DNA of 64,000 nt. It comes from Heterostelium album PN500 (taxonomy: Eukaryota > Evosea > Eumycetozoa > Acytosteliales > Acytosteliaceae). Below, piece by piece: positions 34,174 through 45,246 of this stretch. The DNA lies in assembly GCF_000004825.1 (NCBI RefSeq), contig NW_008805075.1:249788-313787 (forward strand). Reading direction: 5' to 3'. Position 1 is the stretch's first letter, and each line of letters begins with the position of its first letter. Position numbers and translations under genes: made by a program. The notes beneath the pieces were generated by a model. That model saw only the letters and a list, made by a program, of their open reading frames with translations, made no database searches and had not been told where the DNA came from.

Positions 34174-35143
34174 TTATACTTGTTGGTAACCACCGGCTGA
34201 ACTACCACTACCAGTGACCTTTCCTTTAATAAATAATACACCATCCTTCATCAAACCTGGGAAATCACTCCAGAAAGTGTAGTTGGGGAACATCTCCTTT
34301 CCTCTGAGACCACGAACCTTGAAGTTGACGGCCAAACCAACTAAAATATAGACTGAAATCGAAACGACCAAAATGATGACAAAGATCCAACCACCACCGA
34401 GACCACCCTTCTTTGGTGTACCACCTTCGTGTGGGGTACCTGGACAGGCATAACCAGAGCTGAATGAAACTTGATAGAGACATTTTGTGGTTGGGTTTTC
34501 AGCGCCACCTTTGATGACGTAACCGGCACCTGGAGTGCATTGCATATCTAGCTCGAGAACACGTGGCAATGTACTCGACTGGCATTGTTTTGGATTGGAA
34601 TAGGAGAGCATGCCACCTTGATTCTCAGAAGCCAAATCTTTGACAGTCATTGAGCTTACAAGACCCAAACTGAAGTAGGTTCCCTTACTGTTTTGACAGG
34701 CTGCAACATTGTCACCGAGTTTTTGGTTGACACAAGTTGGTGCTGGTTGGCAGATCGACCAAAACAACTAAAATCATGATTGATTTATGAAAGATAGTAT
34801 TAGTTAGAATCTGTAACAAACCGCTTTACTAGTATCAAATTAACTATTCTATAACCATACCATATTAAGGTTAGAGACACCACTAGTAATTGTGAATGAA
34901 TATTCTGTATAATTGCTAAAAAAAAAAAGAAAAAAAAGAAAAGAAAAGATATATAGTTAATATCAAATATTATAATTTAACGATTCAACTATTATAATTG
35001 AAGACGTACTTGGCAAGTTCGGAAAAGTCATATTTTGTACCATTCTTTGAGGTGTAGCCACAATTTGATGAAATTGATGCTGAAGAAGGTGTGTTCAGCA
35101 AAGCTAAACAAACGAGAACCAAACCAACGATAGCGAATTTCAT
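34174..35143 (-). CDS. Atg27/mannose-6-phosphate-receptor-like type I membrane protein
   Basis: Exons 35143-35010, 34915-34861 and 34767-34174 join in phase, giving 260 residues, close to yeast Atg27 (271). Residues 1-23 are a signal peptide. The Cys-rich lumenal domain (24-185) has the MRH-like pattern (CGYTS, FTITSGVSNLN, FWSICQPAPTC, LDMQCTPG, CLYQVSFSSGYACP). A single membrane helix lies at about 190-211, followed by a short cytosolic tail. The tail ends in YQQV, which fits a C-terminal YxxPhi sorting signal as used by Atg27 for vacuole/Golgi cycling. The role in membrane supply for autophagy is by family analogy only. Confidence 0.85.
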
Positions 35144-35828
35144 TTTCTTCTTTCTATTGGTTGATTTTTATATATTTTAAAAGTTGAGTTGCAAATTATT
35201 ATATTATTTACTAGTAAGATAAATATCTATTATACTTTTAAATATTTGCCAATATAGTATTATTGTTTAAAAGAAAAACAAAAAAATCAATCAGATAATT
35301 TTATGAATGGCGCTGGGGCTTCAAACCAAAGTTGCAAAAATTTTAAAAAAAATAGAAAATTAATTCTTCAAAACCAAAAAAAAAATATTGAATTGAAAAA
35401 TCCTCAGAAAATTTTTAAACATTTTTTTCGGTAATAAGTAATCCGATTTCATGTAGGAGCATTTTCAATTTCCAATTTGTGTGTTGTTTTCACAACAACA
35501 ACAAAAGTCTTTTTTAAATTTAACACACCTATTTGGTCGACATTTTTCTTGTCCATGAAAATTGGTGGTAATAACATACTCGCACCACCTGTTTGTTTCA
35601 ACAAACAAAACTTCCTTTCTTTAAAATGTTTAATGGAAATTGGATTTGAATTTTAATTTTTTTATTAGTTTTATTAATTAATAAACTTTTTTTCAATAAA
35701 AATAAATATCCACAGGTAGTGATGTAATATAACAGATAATGTTTTTTTGTTTTTTTTGATTGTATTAAAAAAAACATTGGAATGTGAAATAAAAAAATGG
35801 GTAGTGATTATGTGTTATTGTTTTTTGT
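35144..35828. other. Spacer with no gene seen
   Basis: Mixed-complexity non-coding DNA between two minus-strand genes. The part 35300-35640 is less A+T-rich than usual (contains GGCGCTGGGGCTTC and a GTCGACATTTTTCTTGTCC stretch) but has no open frame of note. Confidence 0.5.
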
Positions 35829-37148
35829 TTAATCCCAATCAGAATCATCGTCAGAGTCATCATCATCTTCAGAGTCTGAAGGAGCCCATGCAATTCTTCT
35901 TGCGAGAATGTCGGCGACGCTAACTGCTTCAGTTTTAACTTGTTGTTGTGCCTCTGGAATCTTACGCTCTTCAGCTGGTTTCAATGACATACCGGCGACA
36001 ATTGACGAGAGAAGATCGGAACGAGCATCGGCAGCCTTTGGCTTGGTTTCGGCTGGTCTGAGGGAGGCACCTTCGAGTGCAGCGGCCAAACCGGATTTGG
36101 CTGCCATGGGAGGTGGGGGTGGTGGAGCTGGCGCGTTGGTGTTGACTGGAGGTGGGGGTGGTGGAGCTGGTGCTGGTGCGTATGAAGTTGGAATGTTGCC
36201 GGGTGGCTGTGGCTGTCCGTACACCGACTGAGGACGGTGACTTGGCATGGCTGGAGGTGGGGTGGAAACACCGATGGGTGGTGGTGGAACGCGATAATTA
36301 TTGTTGATGGGTGGTGGTGGAACTGAACTGGACAAGCCAATGGGTGGTGGTGATGGATAGCTGTTATTATTGATTGGGGGTGGTGGTGGGAATGAATGTG
36401 AGACTGGTGTGGGTGGTGTCGATGGTGATGCGAGTGACGTAGACGGTGCGGCGGGCGATGGCGCGCCATCTACAGGAATCAAAATTTTCTCACCTGTGAC
36501 CGGATCGTAACGAACCTTGTGCAAACGCTTCACCTTTTTCACTTCGGCTTGGGCGTCACCCTTTTCACCCTTCTTTCTGAGACGTGCTTCCTTACGCTCA
36601 CGACGACGTTGACGCGCTTCCTCACGCTGCTTTTGCATCTCGGCGATCCACTCGTCAATGAAAAAGTCGGGATTGGTGTAGAGTTTCAGCGAGTGTTGTC
36701 CCTCGTCCATGTAGGGATCCAATAGGTGCAAGCTGGGTGGTGGATAGCACTTTTCATTGTAGACGAGTGTGACGCTCTGTGGCACAGAGGCGTGTGTGAA
36801 CAACTGTGATTTCTCTGGGTTTTCCGCGTGGTATTCGGCACGTGGACGACTGTTCATCGTATCGATGCTGGTGCGTTGATGATACGATTCAACCTGGTTG
36901 ACCATCTGGATCAACGGGTCGAGACGACCATTCAATTTATTGAGACGTGCAGTGACCTGTGATGTTTCCGCTGCCAAGCCACTGAAGATGCTATTGGCGT
37001 GATCGGCCAGCACCATCAGCTGATTGATCAGTCCCACTGTAGTATTATGTAGAACTGCATCGACAATCTGTTCTTTCGATTGAACTCCTTCCAACGATGG
37101 TCTATTGTTTTCAATAGTCGATGGTAAATATCTTGTAATCAATACCAT
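35829..37148 (-). CDS. scrA: SCAR/WAVE actin-nucleation promoting factor
   Basis: A single exon of 439 residues, matching the length of known dictyostelid SCAR. The N-terminal SCAR homology domain (about 1-95: MVLITRYLPSTIENNRPSLEG, then a long helix) binds Abi and HSPC300. Basic residues follow (about 170-215, RRRERKEARLRKKGEKG), then a long proline-rich region with PPPPPI units (about 235-365). The VCA end has a WH2 motif (about 376-395, SDLLSSIVAGMSLKPAEE), a connector, and an acidic tail of Asp/Ser/Glu ending in Trp-Asp, which activates Arp2/3. It acts at the leading edge within the five-subunit WAVE complex downstream of Rac. Confidence 0.97.
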   Translation of the reverse strand: MVLITRYLPSTIENNRPSLEGVQSKEQIVDAVLHNTTVGLINQLMVLADHANSIFSGLAAETSQVTARLNKLNGRLDPLIQMVNQVESYHQRTSIDTMNSRPRAEYHAENPEKSQLFTHASVPQSVTLVYNEKCYPPPSLHLLDPYMDEGQHSLKLYTNPDFFIDEWIAEMQKQREEARQRRRERKEARLRKKGEKGDAQAEVKKVKRLHKVRYDPVTGEKILIPVDGAPSPAAPSTSLASPSTPPTPVSHSFPPPPPINNNSYPSPPPIGLSSSVPPPPINNNYRVPPPPIGVSTPPPAMPSHRPQSVYGQPQPPGNIPTSYAPAPAPPPPPPVNTNAPAPPPPPPMAAKSGLAAALEGASLRPAETKPKAADARSDLLSSIVAGMSLKPAEERKIPEAQQQVKTEAVSVADILARRIAWAPSDSEDDDDSDDDSDWD

Positions 37149-37972
37149 CTTTTTTGTTTATACTATATATTTTAACTAAAAATTTCCAATCTTCTTGTTC
37201 TTTTTTCTTTTCTTTTTTCAAATTTTACAACTAATTTATTTTCTTTTTATCTATAAAAATACAAATATTATATATCTAAATGAAGATGTGATTCTGTGAT
37301 CACCTGATTATTATTTACACACAATAAATCAAAATTCATAAAAAAAAACTTTAAATGGTTTTTTGTTTTTTTTTTTTTTTTGATTTTTTCTAATTTTTAT
37401 TTATTTTGCGATCCAAGTGAGATGGATGATGGTAATAACAGTATCGTTACATCAGATTTTTAATAATTAGCATATATATTTGTTATGATCATGATCATTA
37501 TATTTTGTTATTTATGTTTTTTTTAATCTCAAATCTGATAATGTTTTTGTTTTAGTTCATTTTAAATGTACATAAGTAAATTGTTTTTTTTTTTTTAGAT
37601 ATACGAAGGATTCTTTTAAAAAAATTGTCAAAATAGATTAATAGTTAAAAAAAAATAATGAATTATTAAATCTTGTTTGTTTTTAATCAAATTAGATAAA
37701 ATAAGGAGAGTTAAGGGTGACATTGTTTGACATGGTGTAGATTAGCATTTGCACCTTATTTTTTTTTTATGTGAAAGTTGAGCAAAAACCCAACCCACAT
37801 TTTTAAATGAAAATCTAAAAAAAAAAAAAAATACAACAAACAATAAAGTTTACCAAACTACCTGAGTTTAATTAATCATTTTATTCAAAATCCTTACATT
37901 GTATATTTATTATTTATTTATTTATTTATTTATTATTAAAGTTTATTATCAAAACAAAACGAATCATATCAA
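37149..37972. promoter_or_regulatory. Divergent promoter region of scrA and the LIM gene
   Basis: Non-coding A+T-rich DNA with T runs at 37368-37381 and 37586-37597 and an A run near 37818-37831. A less A+T-rich patch (37720-37800, TAGCATTTGCACCTTATT) lies about 200 bases before the LIM-protein ATG. No factor site is claimed. Confidence 0.4.
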
Positions 37973-38938
37973 ATGGCAACATTAGGAAAGTGTAAAAAGT
38001 GTGGAGTTAGAGTCTATGATTTGGAAGGGTATGTAGTTATATCGTGTGTTTGACAGAAAAACAAATAATAACTAACACTATTAACCGAATACAGTGTCAC
38101 AGCCGCCAAAGCCTGTTGGCATAAGATGTGTTTCAAATGTAAGAAATACTATGAATGACTATGGAGAGAGAGAGGAAGAGAGAGAGAGAGAGAGAGAGAG
38201 AGAATAGATGAGAAGATTTGGATGAGCTGAGGTGAGTTGAGTCAAGTGTAATGTTAATACTTCAATCAGTCCAAAACTTGATGGATTCATGCATCAAGTT
38301 GGATATAGCAAGCTTCTTTTTTACACATATTAATCATTTTTAATGAAATTTCAAATTATATTTAGGTGAAACATGTAACTGGCAATTGACTTTGACCAAC
38401 TACAAATGTATTAATGATAAAGTATACTGTAAGAACCATTATCCAGTTACTGGTTTTGGAACTGATCACATTATTGGAACACAATCAACTGATTCCCTTG
38501 GTCTTGCCAATCCAATCAGTATGTATTATTAGAAAATTCCACTTTCTTTTTTGATTGGTTTTAAAATTCGACAGTTATTTCTAATTGTAAATTCTTGATA
38601 TACATAAAGATGCACCAAAGTTAGATACTGTTAATCAACAAGTTAGAGGTGACTCTGGTAAGACTCAAGTCGGTTTGGACAGCATGCACATCTCCAAGCC
38701 AGTCAATGCACCAAAGTTGGACACTGTCAACGATCAAGTCAGAGGTGATGGTGGTAAGACTCAAGTTGGATTGGACAGCATTCACATCGCCAAACCAGTA
38801 AGTGCACCAAAGTTGGACACTGTCAATGACCAAGTTAGAGGTGACGGTGGTAAGACTCAAGTCGGTTTGGACAGTATTCACATCGCCAAGCCATTGGATG
38901 CACCAAAGCTTGATGGAGTCATGCATCAAGTTAGATAA
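37973..38938 (+). CDS. LIM-domain protein with 32-residue C-terminal repeats
   Basis: Exons 37973-38028, 38095-38138, 38366-38518 and 38610-38938 join in phase to give 193 residues. The single LIM domain (residues 7-58) has the zinc ligands of the class: CKKC, then CWHKMCFKCETC, then CKNH. A linker (GTDHIIGTQSTDSLGLANP) precedes three tandem 32-residue repeats (APKLDTVNDQVRGDGGKTQV and GLDSIHIAKP units) and a partial fourth copy ending in HQVR. Dictyostelid LIM proteins of this kind associate with cortical actin; the repeats might be a filament-binding array, which is inference. Intron 2 holds a (GA)n run and a piece resembling the repeat region. A dead inverted copy lies at 39800-40080. Confidence 0.88.
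38164..38203. repeat. (GA)n microsatellite in a LIM-gene intron
   Basis: An almost pure AG dinucleotide run of about 40 bases inside intron 2 of the LIM gene. It probably varies in length between strains. Confidence 0.9.
38612..38935 (+). repeat. Tandem 96-base coding repeats of the LIM protein
   Basis: Three full copies begin at 38612, 38708 and 38804, with a partial copy from 38900. Each encodes a 32-residue unit starting APKLDTVN. Copies differ by few bases, suggesting recent expansion or homogenisation. Confidence 0.9.
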
Positions 38939-39077
38939 AAGAATAATAATAAAAAACAAACAAAAGAGCGTTGTATGTATCAATTAATATATTATTGTAA
39001 AACAAAATTAAATAAAAGTAAACAATTCAATTTCGAAATAATCTTATCATAGATTATCAAATTAATAAAAACAATTA

Positions 39078-39397
39078 TTACAATCTTATTTTTTGTTTGA
39101 TTTGGAGATTGACAAATTCTTTAGAATAATCACCATATTCCTGTTCTGGGATTCAAAGACGAGGCTAGGGGAATAAAAAAGGGTTATCTGGATTATTGTT
39201 AATTAGTATTTATACATTTTCATTTCTATTTATTGAATCTTACCTATCGCTTTTAGTGAGTTGGTGTAATTCCCACCTTGAGTATCAGAGAGTGAGATAT
39301 CTACTGACTTCAATGGATTCTTGATGCTGGCACCGGCTTGAATAGCATCTTTACCTATCTTGCTTTTGTATTGTTCGTTATAGTAATCCATTGCCAT
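39078..39397 (-). CDS. Small hypothetical protein of about 73 aa, two exons
   Basis: Exon 1 (39397-39244; an upstream ATG at 39427 is also in frame) ends in a GTAAGA donor in phase 1. Using the acceptor at 39147-39146 joins it to exon 2 (39145-39078), giving a tail with EQEYGDYSKEFVNLQIKQKI. Splicing here keeps an open, charged, helical-looking sequence, whereas reading through the intron gives immediate stops. The protein starts MAMDYYNEQYKSKIGKDAIQ and has no recognised family. It is convergent with the LIM gene. The spacer upstream (39428-39799) has only A+T-rich sequence and one weak minus-strand frame (39679-39488). Confidence 0.5.
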
Positions 39398-39799
39398 ATG
39401 TATATTTATTAGATTAATATTATTCATTTTATTTTAAATTTAAAATGTATATGTACATTAGAATTCAATTTATTTTATAGTTATTTTTTATTTAAATATT
39501 TTATTTAAATTAAGAATATTTGAGTGATCATGTTCTCCACAATATATCATATGATAATGAAAGTTAATGATTGAGATTTTAATAATCGTTGTATCTGTGT
39601 ATTTATTAAGTTTGAATTCAAAATTAAACCGGTTTAATTTTATTAAAATTGTTCTTGGGTGAATTTCTATTTTTAACATTCATGAAGGTTCAATCTAGAT
39701 TCAAACACCATATTATTATTGAGCGAAAGTTTTTAATAAATATTCGTTTATAAGTATAACAATGATTATAGTTTTTGTAAATAAAATTATTTAGGAATC

Positions 39800-40080
39800 T
39801 TATTTAAGCAATGTTGGCACCTCGATTTATTAGCAGTATCTAACTTTGGCGCATCTTTTTTATTTGAATTTCTAATTAACTAAACTCGAATATAATATCA
39901 AAAACAAGTGGAATTCTCTAATAATAAATAATACAAACTGATAGGATAGCCAAGACCAAGGGAATCAGTTGATTGTGTTCCAATAATGTGATCAGTTACA
40001 AAACCAGCAACTGGATAATGATTCTTTCAGTGTACTTTATCACTAATACTTTTCTAGTTGGTCAAAGTCAGTGATATTAA
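39800..40080 (-). pseudogene. Decayed inverted copy of the LIM gene 3' half
   Basis: The minus strand from about 40073 to 39941 matches exon 3 of the LIM gene (SDKV, NHYPVAGF, TDHIIGTQSTDSLGLG) but with stop codons at LTN-stop and at the C of YC, and with the second cysteine pair lost. After an A+T-rich gap, 39858-39815 matches the start of exon 4 (DAPKLDTANK). It therefore preserves the order exon 3-intron-exon 4 in the opposite orientation, about 1 kb from the source. It is non-functional and may form an inverted repeat with the live gene. Confidence 0.75.
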
Positions 40081-40235
40081 TTAATATTATAAAACAAAAT
40101 TAATTAAAATAGAGAAAATCATAATAAAAACGAGTCTTATTGTTTGTTTTTGTTTTGTTTTTAAGTTTATACATTATTATTTTTAACTATCATAATATCA
40201 ACAACATTACAATATTCCATTTATAAATTTTAGTG

Positions 40236-41525
40236 TTATTTCAAACTGTATCCCTTTCCACCAAATGGCACAAACTTACTATCACTCTTGTTATTGCTGT
40301 TGTTCTATAAATGGTTATAATAGATTTACGATTTGTTAGTAGATGTAATAAAGATGGATTTTTTGTTTGAAAGTTTGATATGTATTGTATGAGCTCACTT
40401 ACGGGTGGAGAATTGGTTTGTGGTTTTGGTGATGTTCCCAACATGTTCTTTGGTGGTGTACTTGGTGTTCCACTCTTACCGTCCAATCTGGCAGCGGTAC
40501 CACCGAATGCCTTGAATTTTGGTTCGTCTTCATCCGATGACTCCTCTTCGTCGGAATCGTTTTGTGGTTTTTTCGAACTTCCAGGTGGAATGAGCTTGGC
40601 AACACTAGTTGTACCAAATGTGAATCCTGTGGTTTGTGGCTTATAGGTTTCCTCAGGTTTCGAATCCAAGGGTGGTGCAAAATCTACAGATATATCAGTT
40701 TCAATAATAGAGATGGCATTCGATGGATTCACCGGTTTGATCTCCAACACTCTCAATGTATAGTTTTTGTTGTTGTATTCTATCACGAAATCCTCTGCCT
40801 TTGTTAACGTTGCAAACTTTCTCAATGCATTCTCCAAACTACAAGCATAGAGAGTAAATAATAAAGAATTAGTAATGTTGTTGGTTAGTAGAGTAAGTAG
40901 ATTAGATGGTGATATTGAATATATACATACATTGCTTTTGGATTGGCAGTCTCTAGAAAAGCTTGTGTATGTGGTTGAATCTTTACAAATTGACCATTTG
41001 GAAGTGTAGCACTCTTTATGGTAACGATATCTTGATCTTTCAGTTGAAGATTGTTCATCATCCATTTCGGCATGTAACAAACACCTTCCTCTGCTGTAAA
41101 TTCTAAAACACCACAATGTGAAGATCTATGTTTATCTGTATTGGAGATTTCAAACTGCATTGGGAATTGAATATGTAAACGACTGAGTGTATTCAATGCA
41201 CTTGGTGGTAATAAAACTATACAAATATAATAATTATTATTAACATCAATCTAGATAATCTAACAATCTACTTTTTAATCTCTATATTCTCTATTCTTAA
41301 TGATAATACATACTCTTTCCACCAGATTCAAGATGAGCTTTACCTGCAATCGCAATATTCATAACACAATAGTTCTGGTTGAATTTACCTGTTGCTGGCA
41401 TACCACCCTGCTGTCCTTGAAATAAAAAGTGATTAAGATTCTAAGAATAATCATCAAAATGCATTGTTAGTATTACTATTTAATAGAGTATTGATATTTA
41501 TATTTATATCTATAATAATTACCAT
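40236..41525 (-). CDS. ufd1: UFD1, ubiquitin fusion degradation protein
   Basis: Five exons (41525-41523, 41440-41314, 41216-40931, 40838-40403, 40304-40236) join in phase to 306 residues. The N-terminal double-psi barrel domain is well conserved (GKAHLESGGKIILPPSALNT, CGVLEFTAEEGVCYMPKWMM, LENALRKFATLTKAEDF, YTLRVLEIKP, IETDISVDFAPPLD). The acidic/Ser tail ends in FVPFGGKGYSLK. UFD1 pairs with NPL4 as cofactor of Cdc48/p97 in ER-associated and ribosome-linked protein degradation. Exon 1 appears to be the ATG alone, with the intron following at once; this is the only way I found to start the frame MNLNHFLFQGQQ. Confidence 0.92.
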
Positions 41526-41951
41526 TTCTTATAAATTTGTAGGAAATAATATATAAATATTAAAGTTTTAATGTCTTTTTTGTTTCTTTTCTATATGTTT
41601 GTTTTGATTTAAATAGATATATAATATTATATTATATGTGTGTTTTTAATTTGTGATAATTTTAAAATTAATTAAAAAAATTTAAATATAAATGACTGTA
41701 CAAAATAAAACAAAAAGTTTGAAACTACTAATTTTTTTAAGAATTTAATTAAAAAAAAATTTTTAGATAACTTGTGAAGTTCATTTTAATTATTTTTTTT
41801 AAACAGAAGCTTTCCATTCCATTTGATTTTTTTAAAAAATGATGATTAATGATTTAATATTAATGTGAACTTGCTTATTTTTTTTTTTACATTTTTTTTT
41901 TATTTTTCATTGTATAAATTAATATTTTTCATTTTAAATAGATAGATAGAT
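41526..41951. promoter_or_regulatory. Divergent promoter between ufd1 and sod2
   Basis: 426 bases of A+T-rich DNA shared by two genes transcribed away from each other, with T runs at 41879-41900 before sod2. No specific site is claimed. Confidence 0.4.
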
Positions 41952-42800
41952 ATGAATTTCGTTGGTAGAATCAATAAATCATCTGCTGGTCAGTTGATGA
42001 ATATGGTCGGTAAGAGATCGTTCGGAAGTGTATCGAACTCCTACACACTCCCACCATTGCCCTATGACTTTGGTGCTTTGGAGCCGGTGATCAGTGGTGA
42101 CATCATGAAGTTGCACTACGAGAAGCATCATCAAGCCTATGTAAATAATTTGAATATCGCACTCGACAAGTACGCTGCATGCGAGGCCGCCAAGAACATC
42201 GCTGGTTGCATCGCACTCCAGCCAGCCATCAAGTTCAACGGTGGTGGACACGTCAATCACAGCATCTTCTGGACCAACTTGGCACCAAAGAATGCAAAGG
42301 GTGGTGTTGCTCCAACCGGTCCATTGGCCGATGCAATCAACCAACAATATGGGTAAGTAGCATTTGAATACAATTACATTACTTTTTTTTGTTATTTTTT
42401 TTTTAACAAACAAATTATAATTATCAATATATATATACAGTTCACTTGAGAAATTCATTGAGAAATTCAATACAAAGACTGCTGCCATTCAAGGTTCTGG
42501 TTGGGGATGGTTAGGATATTGCAATGAGTCAAAGAGATTACTCATCCACACTTGTGCCAATCAAGATCCATTGACTGACTTTACTCCATTGTTGGGTATT
42601 GACGTTTGGGAGCATGCTTATTATCTCCAAGTATGATTTTTACATATTATTATTAAAGTTAATAACATGATTATAACTAATGATTCCAAAATATTATTTT
42701 TTTTTAGTCCAAGAACGCCAGACCAGAATATTTGAAGAACATCTGGCAAGTTGTAAATTGGAGCAACGTTGCTGAAAGATATGATCAAGCCAGAAAGTAA
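41952..42800 (+). CDS. sod2: Mitochondrial manganese superoxide dismutase
   Basis: Exons 41952-42352, 42441-42630 and 42708-42800 join in phase to give 227 residues. A presequence of about 28 residues ([20 protein letters not shown], then KRSFGS) targets mitochondria. Metal ligands are His55 (KLHYEKHH), His103 (HVNHSIFW), Asp188 and His192 (DVWEHAYY). The GGGH element and Gln175 (ANQDPL) point to Mn rather than Fe. It removes superoxide in the matrix. One oddity is a short insertion (residues 75-90, [17 protein letters not shown]) containing two extra cysteines. Confidence 0.95.
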
Positions 42801-42984
42801 GCAAGCAAACAAACCTACACAGATCCAATTGTAATCTAAATTCTAGCATTATTGCCATTGGCTTTACTTCTTCTTCTTTATTTTCTATTTTTTTTATTTT
42901 GTTTTTTTTTACTCTCAAAAAAGGTAGTAAATAAATTTATATAAATTAAAACATATATGTTCTTTATTCATTCTTTCTTGGTTG

Positions 42985-43045
42985 GATTCTTGGACAGAAA
43001 GTTGGCTCATCTTTATAATTTATTATCCATCAGGCAACCTGTCTC
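42985..43045 (-). pseudogene. Relic of an expansin-gene repeat unit
   Basis: On the minus strand this spacer segment reads DEPTFCPRIQ and matches, at nucleotide level, the last repeat of the adjacent expansin-like gene (GATGAGCCAACCTTCTACTC there). Flanking bases have diverged. It looks like a decayed extra copy of the C-terminal repeat, about 130 bases past the present stop codon. Confidence 0.5.
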
Positions 43046-43170
43046 CAACACCAATGATTTCAATGATTCAGGTACACATTTAAATAAAAAAGAAAACTTT
43101 AAATTTATTGAAATGATGATATCTTGATAATTATTTATTAAAAGATAAGTGAAGTTTTGAAAGTAATATT

Positions 43171-44016
43171 TTAGTTACAACAGAGTTGTTGACCAACTTG
43201 GAGAGCAGCACAGTTGACACCTGGATTCTTGGAGTAGAAGGTTGGCTCATCCCAAGCGTTTCCACACTTGGCAGTCCAGACTTGGTAGCAACCGTCACCA
43301 GAAGCAACTGATTTCTTAATTGAACATGGTGCAGTTCCGGTGGTCGATGAACCTGATCCACTACCGCAACAGAGTTGTTGACCGACTTGGAGAGCATTGC
43401 AGTTGACACCTGGGTTGTATTGGTTGAATACGTTTTGGTCCCATGTCTTACCACACTTAGCGGTCCAGACTTGATAGCAACCCTCACCGGCGGCAACGGT
43501 AGCTGTGTTTCCACAACTGCCTGATCCGGTAGTTGATGATGGACCGGTGGTGGTTGAACCTCCAGTTGAACCACTTACATACTCCCAGGTGATTGGAATG
43601 ATACCAAGATCGGTGTTGGCCAAAGCAGAGAAAGCTGGTTGTGAGAGATCTATCTTGTTGGCTGGACACGATGGACATTTATCCTTGACTGGAACTGTAA
43701 TTGTGTTTCCGTTGTAAGTAACCTTGATGAAGACATTGTTACAGAGTGGATCACTGTTTGGATTGGCAGAAGTCCAATGAGCAGCTGGAGCAGCAACCAA
43801 CATCTGAGTAGCAGCATTGATTGAAGTTCCACATGATCCAGTACCTATATTTACAGTTATCATTAATATAAATTGAGATGTTTAAAATTTTTGTGGTAAT
43901 TTTTATTTACCGGCATCGTTATAGTATGAAGCTTGGCCAGTGAATACTTGACCAAATGGAATGGCAGTACTAATTGTTAAGTAGGTAACCAATAGGATGA
44001 TAGATTGTTTAAACAT
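43171..44016 (-). CDS. Secreted expansin-like protein with two LysM-like repeats
   Basis: Exons 44016-43911 and 43844-43171 join in phase to 259 residues. Residues 1-19 are a signal peptide. Residues 25-125 form an expansin-type double-psi beta barrel (GQASYYNDAGTGSCG, VKDKCPSCPANKIDLSQPAF). After a Ser/Thr/Gly linker, two copies of a roughly 45-residue Cys-rich unit follow (GCYQVWTAKCG, then NPGVNCNALQVGQQLCC), which resemble LysM carbohydrate-binding modules. Dictyostelids use expansin-like proteins to loosen the cellulose of stalk and spore walls; LysM-like units suggest binding to a glucan or chitin-like polymer. Confidence 0.9.
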
Positions 44017-45246
44017 TGTTTATTTATTTGTAGATATATATTCGATAATCGATAATGGAAAATACTATAATCTTGTTTGAGTATTTATAGTTGATTGAAC
44101 CCATTGATTAAAGTTCTGGAACTCTAGATCCTTTTTTAAGTTAATCATTTGTGGTGGTCAGTAAACTTACAATTTCTTATCAAAATGATACATCGATTTG
44201 CCCATTTGCACTTTCAGTCATACTTGATTAAACCAACACTCAGGAGATTTCCAAAATATTGTTGTTTTTCTTATAATATAAAAGTAGGACTTGTAGGCTA
44301 GTTTGCTTGATCAAGGTTATGTGAACTTATGTATCCCTTGAACATCAAAAAAAAAACCTGTATAGTCTGCAAATTTTTTTGTTAAATCAAGCTTTTCAAT
44401 TTAATTTTGATAGATAGATAGATATGTTTGGTTGTTTTAAAACCATGTGTTGTTGTGTGACGATTAGCTACTTCCAATTTCCTCCTCTTCCACCTCTCTT
44501 TTGATATGAACATCACATCATCAACTATATTAATCATTTATTTTTACCCATTATTAAATTTCTTATTTATTAATGAAAAATAAAAACAAAAAACCAAACC
44601 TTTTCTCTGACGAAGGTCAAATTCCGGAATGAAAATGTCTAGATCGTTATAGATGATACCAAATTTTCCACCCATGTCTTTATTTCAAAGTTATTTTGAT
44701 CCTATCTTTAACGTCTTGCTGATTTTTTGATAAAAACGGAGATATCTACCCTCCTTTAGGTGTTCAAATAACGAATCTATTTTTTTGTTTTTGGTTTTTG
44801 TTTGACCCAATCAATTTGAAATTTTATAGTGCCCCAATAAAATAAAGTCAAAAACTCCACCATCATGTATTATCCAATAAACTTTTCATTTTACAACAAT
44901 CCAAAAATTGTATCGTCGTTTTTTTGAAAGTTTGTGATCTAATCAAAAGAATCAATTTTTATAATAATCGTGTTTTTTGTTGTTCCTGAACAACCATTCT
45001 CTGATCAATAAAAATAACAAACAAATTACAACAATTTATATAGGTTCAATTTTGTTGTGTTGTTGTAAAAAAATTCGTATTTTCTTGTTCGTTTTTATTT
45101 TTAATAATAATTTGTACTATTCAAATAATATTATATTATTACTATTGTTGTTATTGTTGGTTGGTTGGTTGTTGTTGTTTATTTATGTTGTTGTTGGTGT
45201 ATAGTTGAAGTTGTAGTTGTTTATCGATAAAACACAAATCATTGAT
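44017..45246. other. 1.2-kb spacer, no gene identified
   Basis: The segment 44590-44960 is less low-complexity than usual spacers but has stops in all frames. It includes AATTTGAAATTTTATAGTGC, similar to GAAATTTTGTGGTGCCC at 29007-29023. It may be an ancient repeat. Nothing else could be supported. Confidence 0.45.

Noticed and set aside
44977-45204. Plus-strand frame of 75 residues
   Set aside because: It is a Leu/Val translation of TTG/TTA repeats and not credible as a protein.
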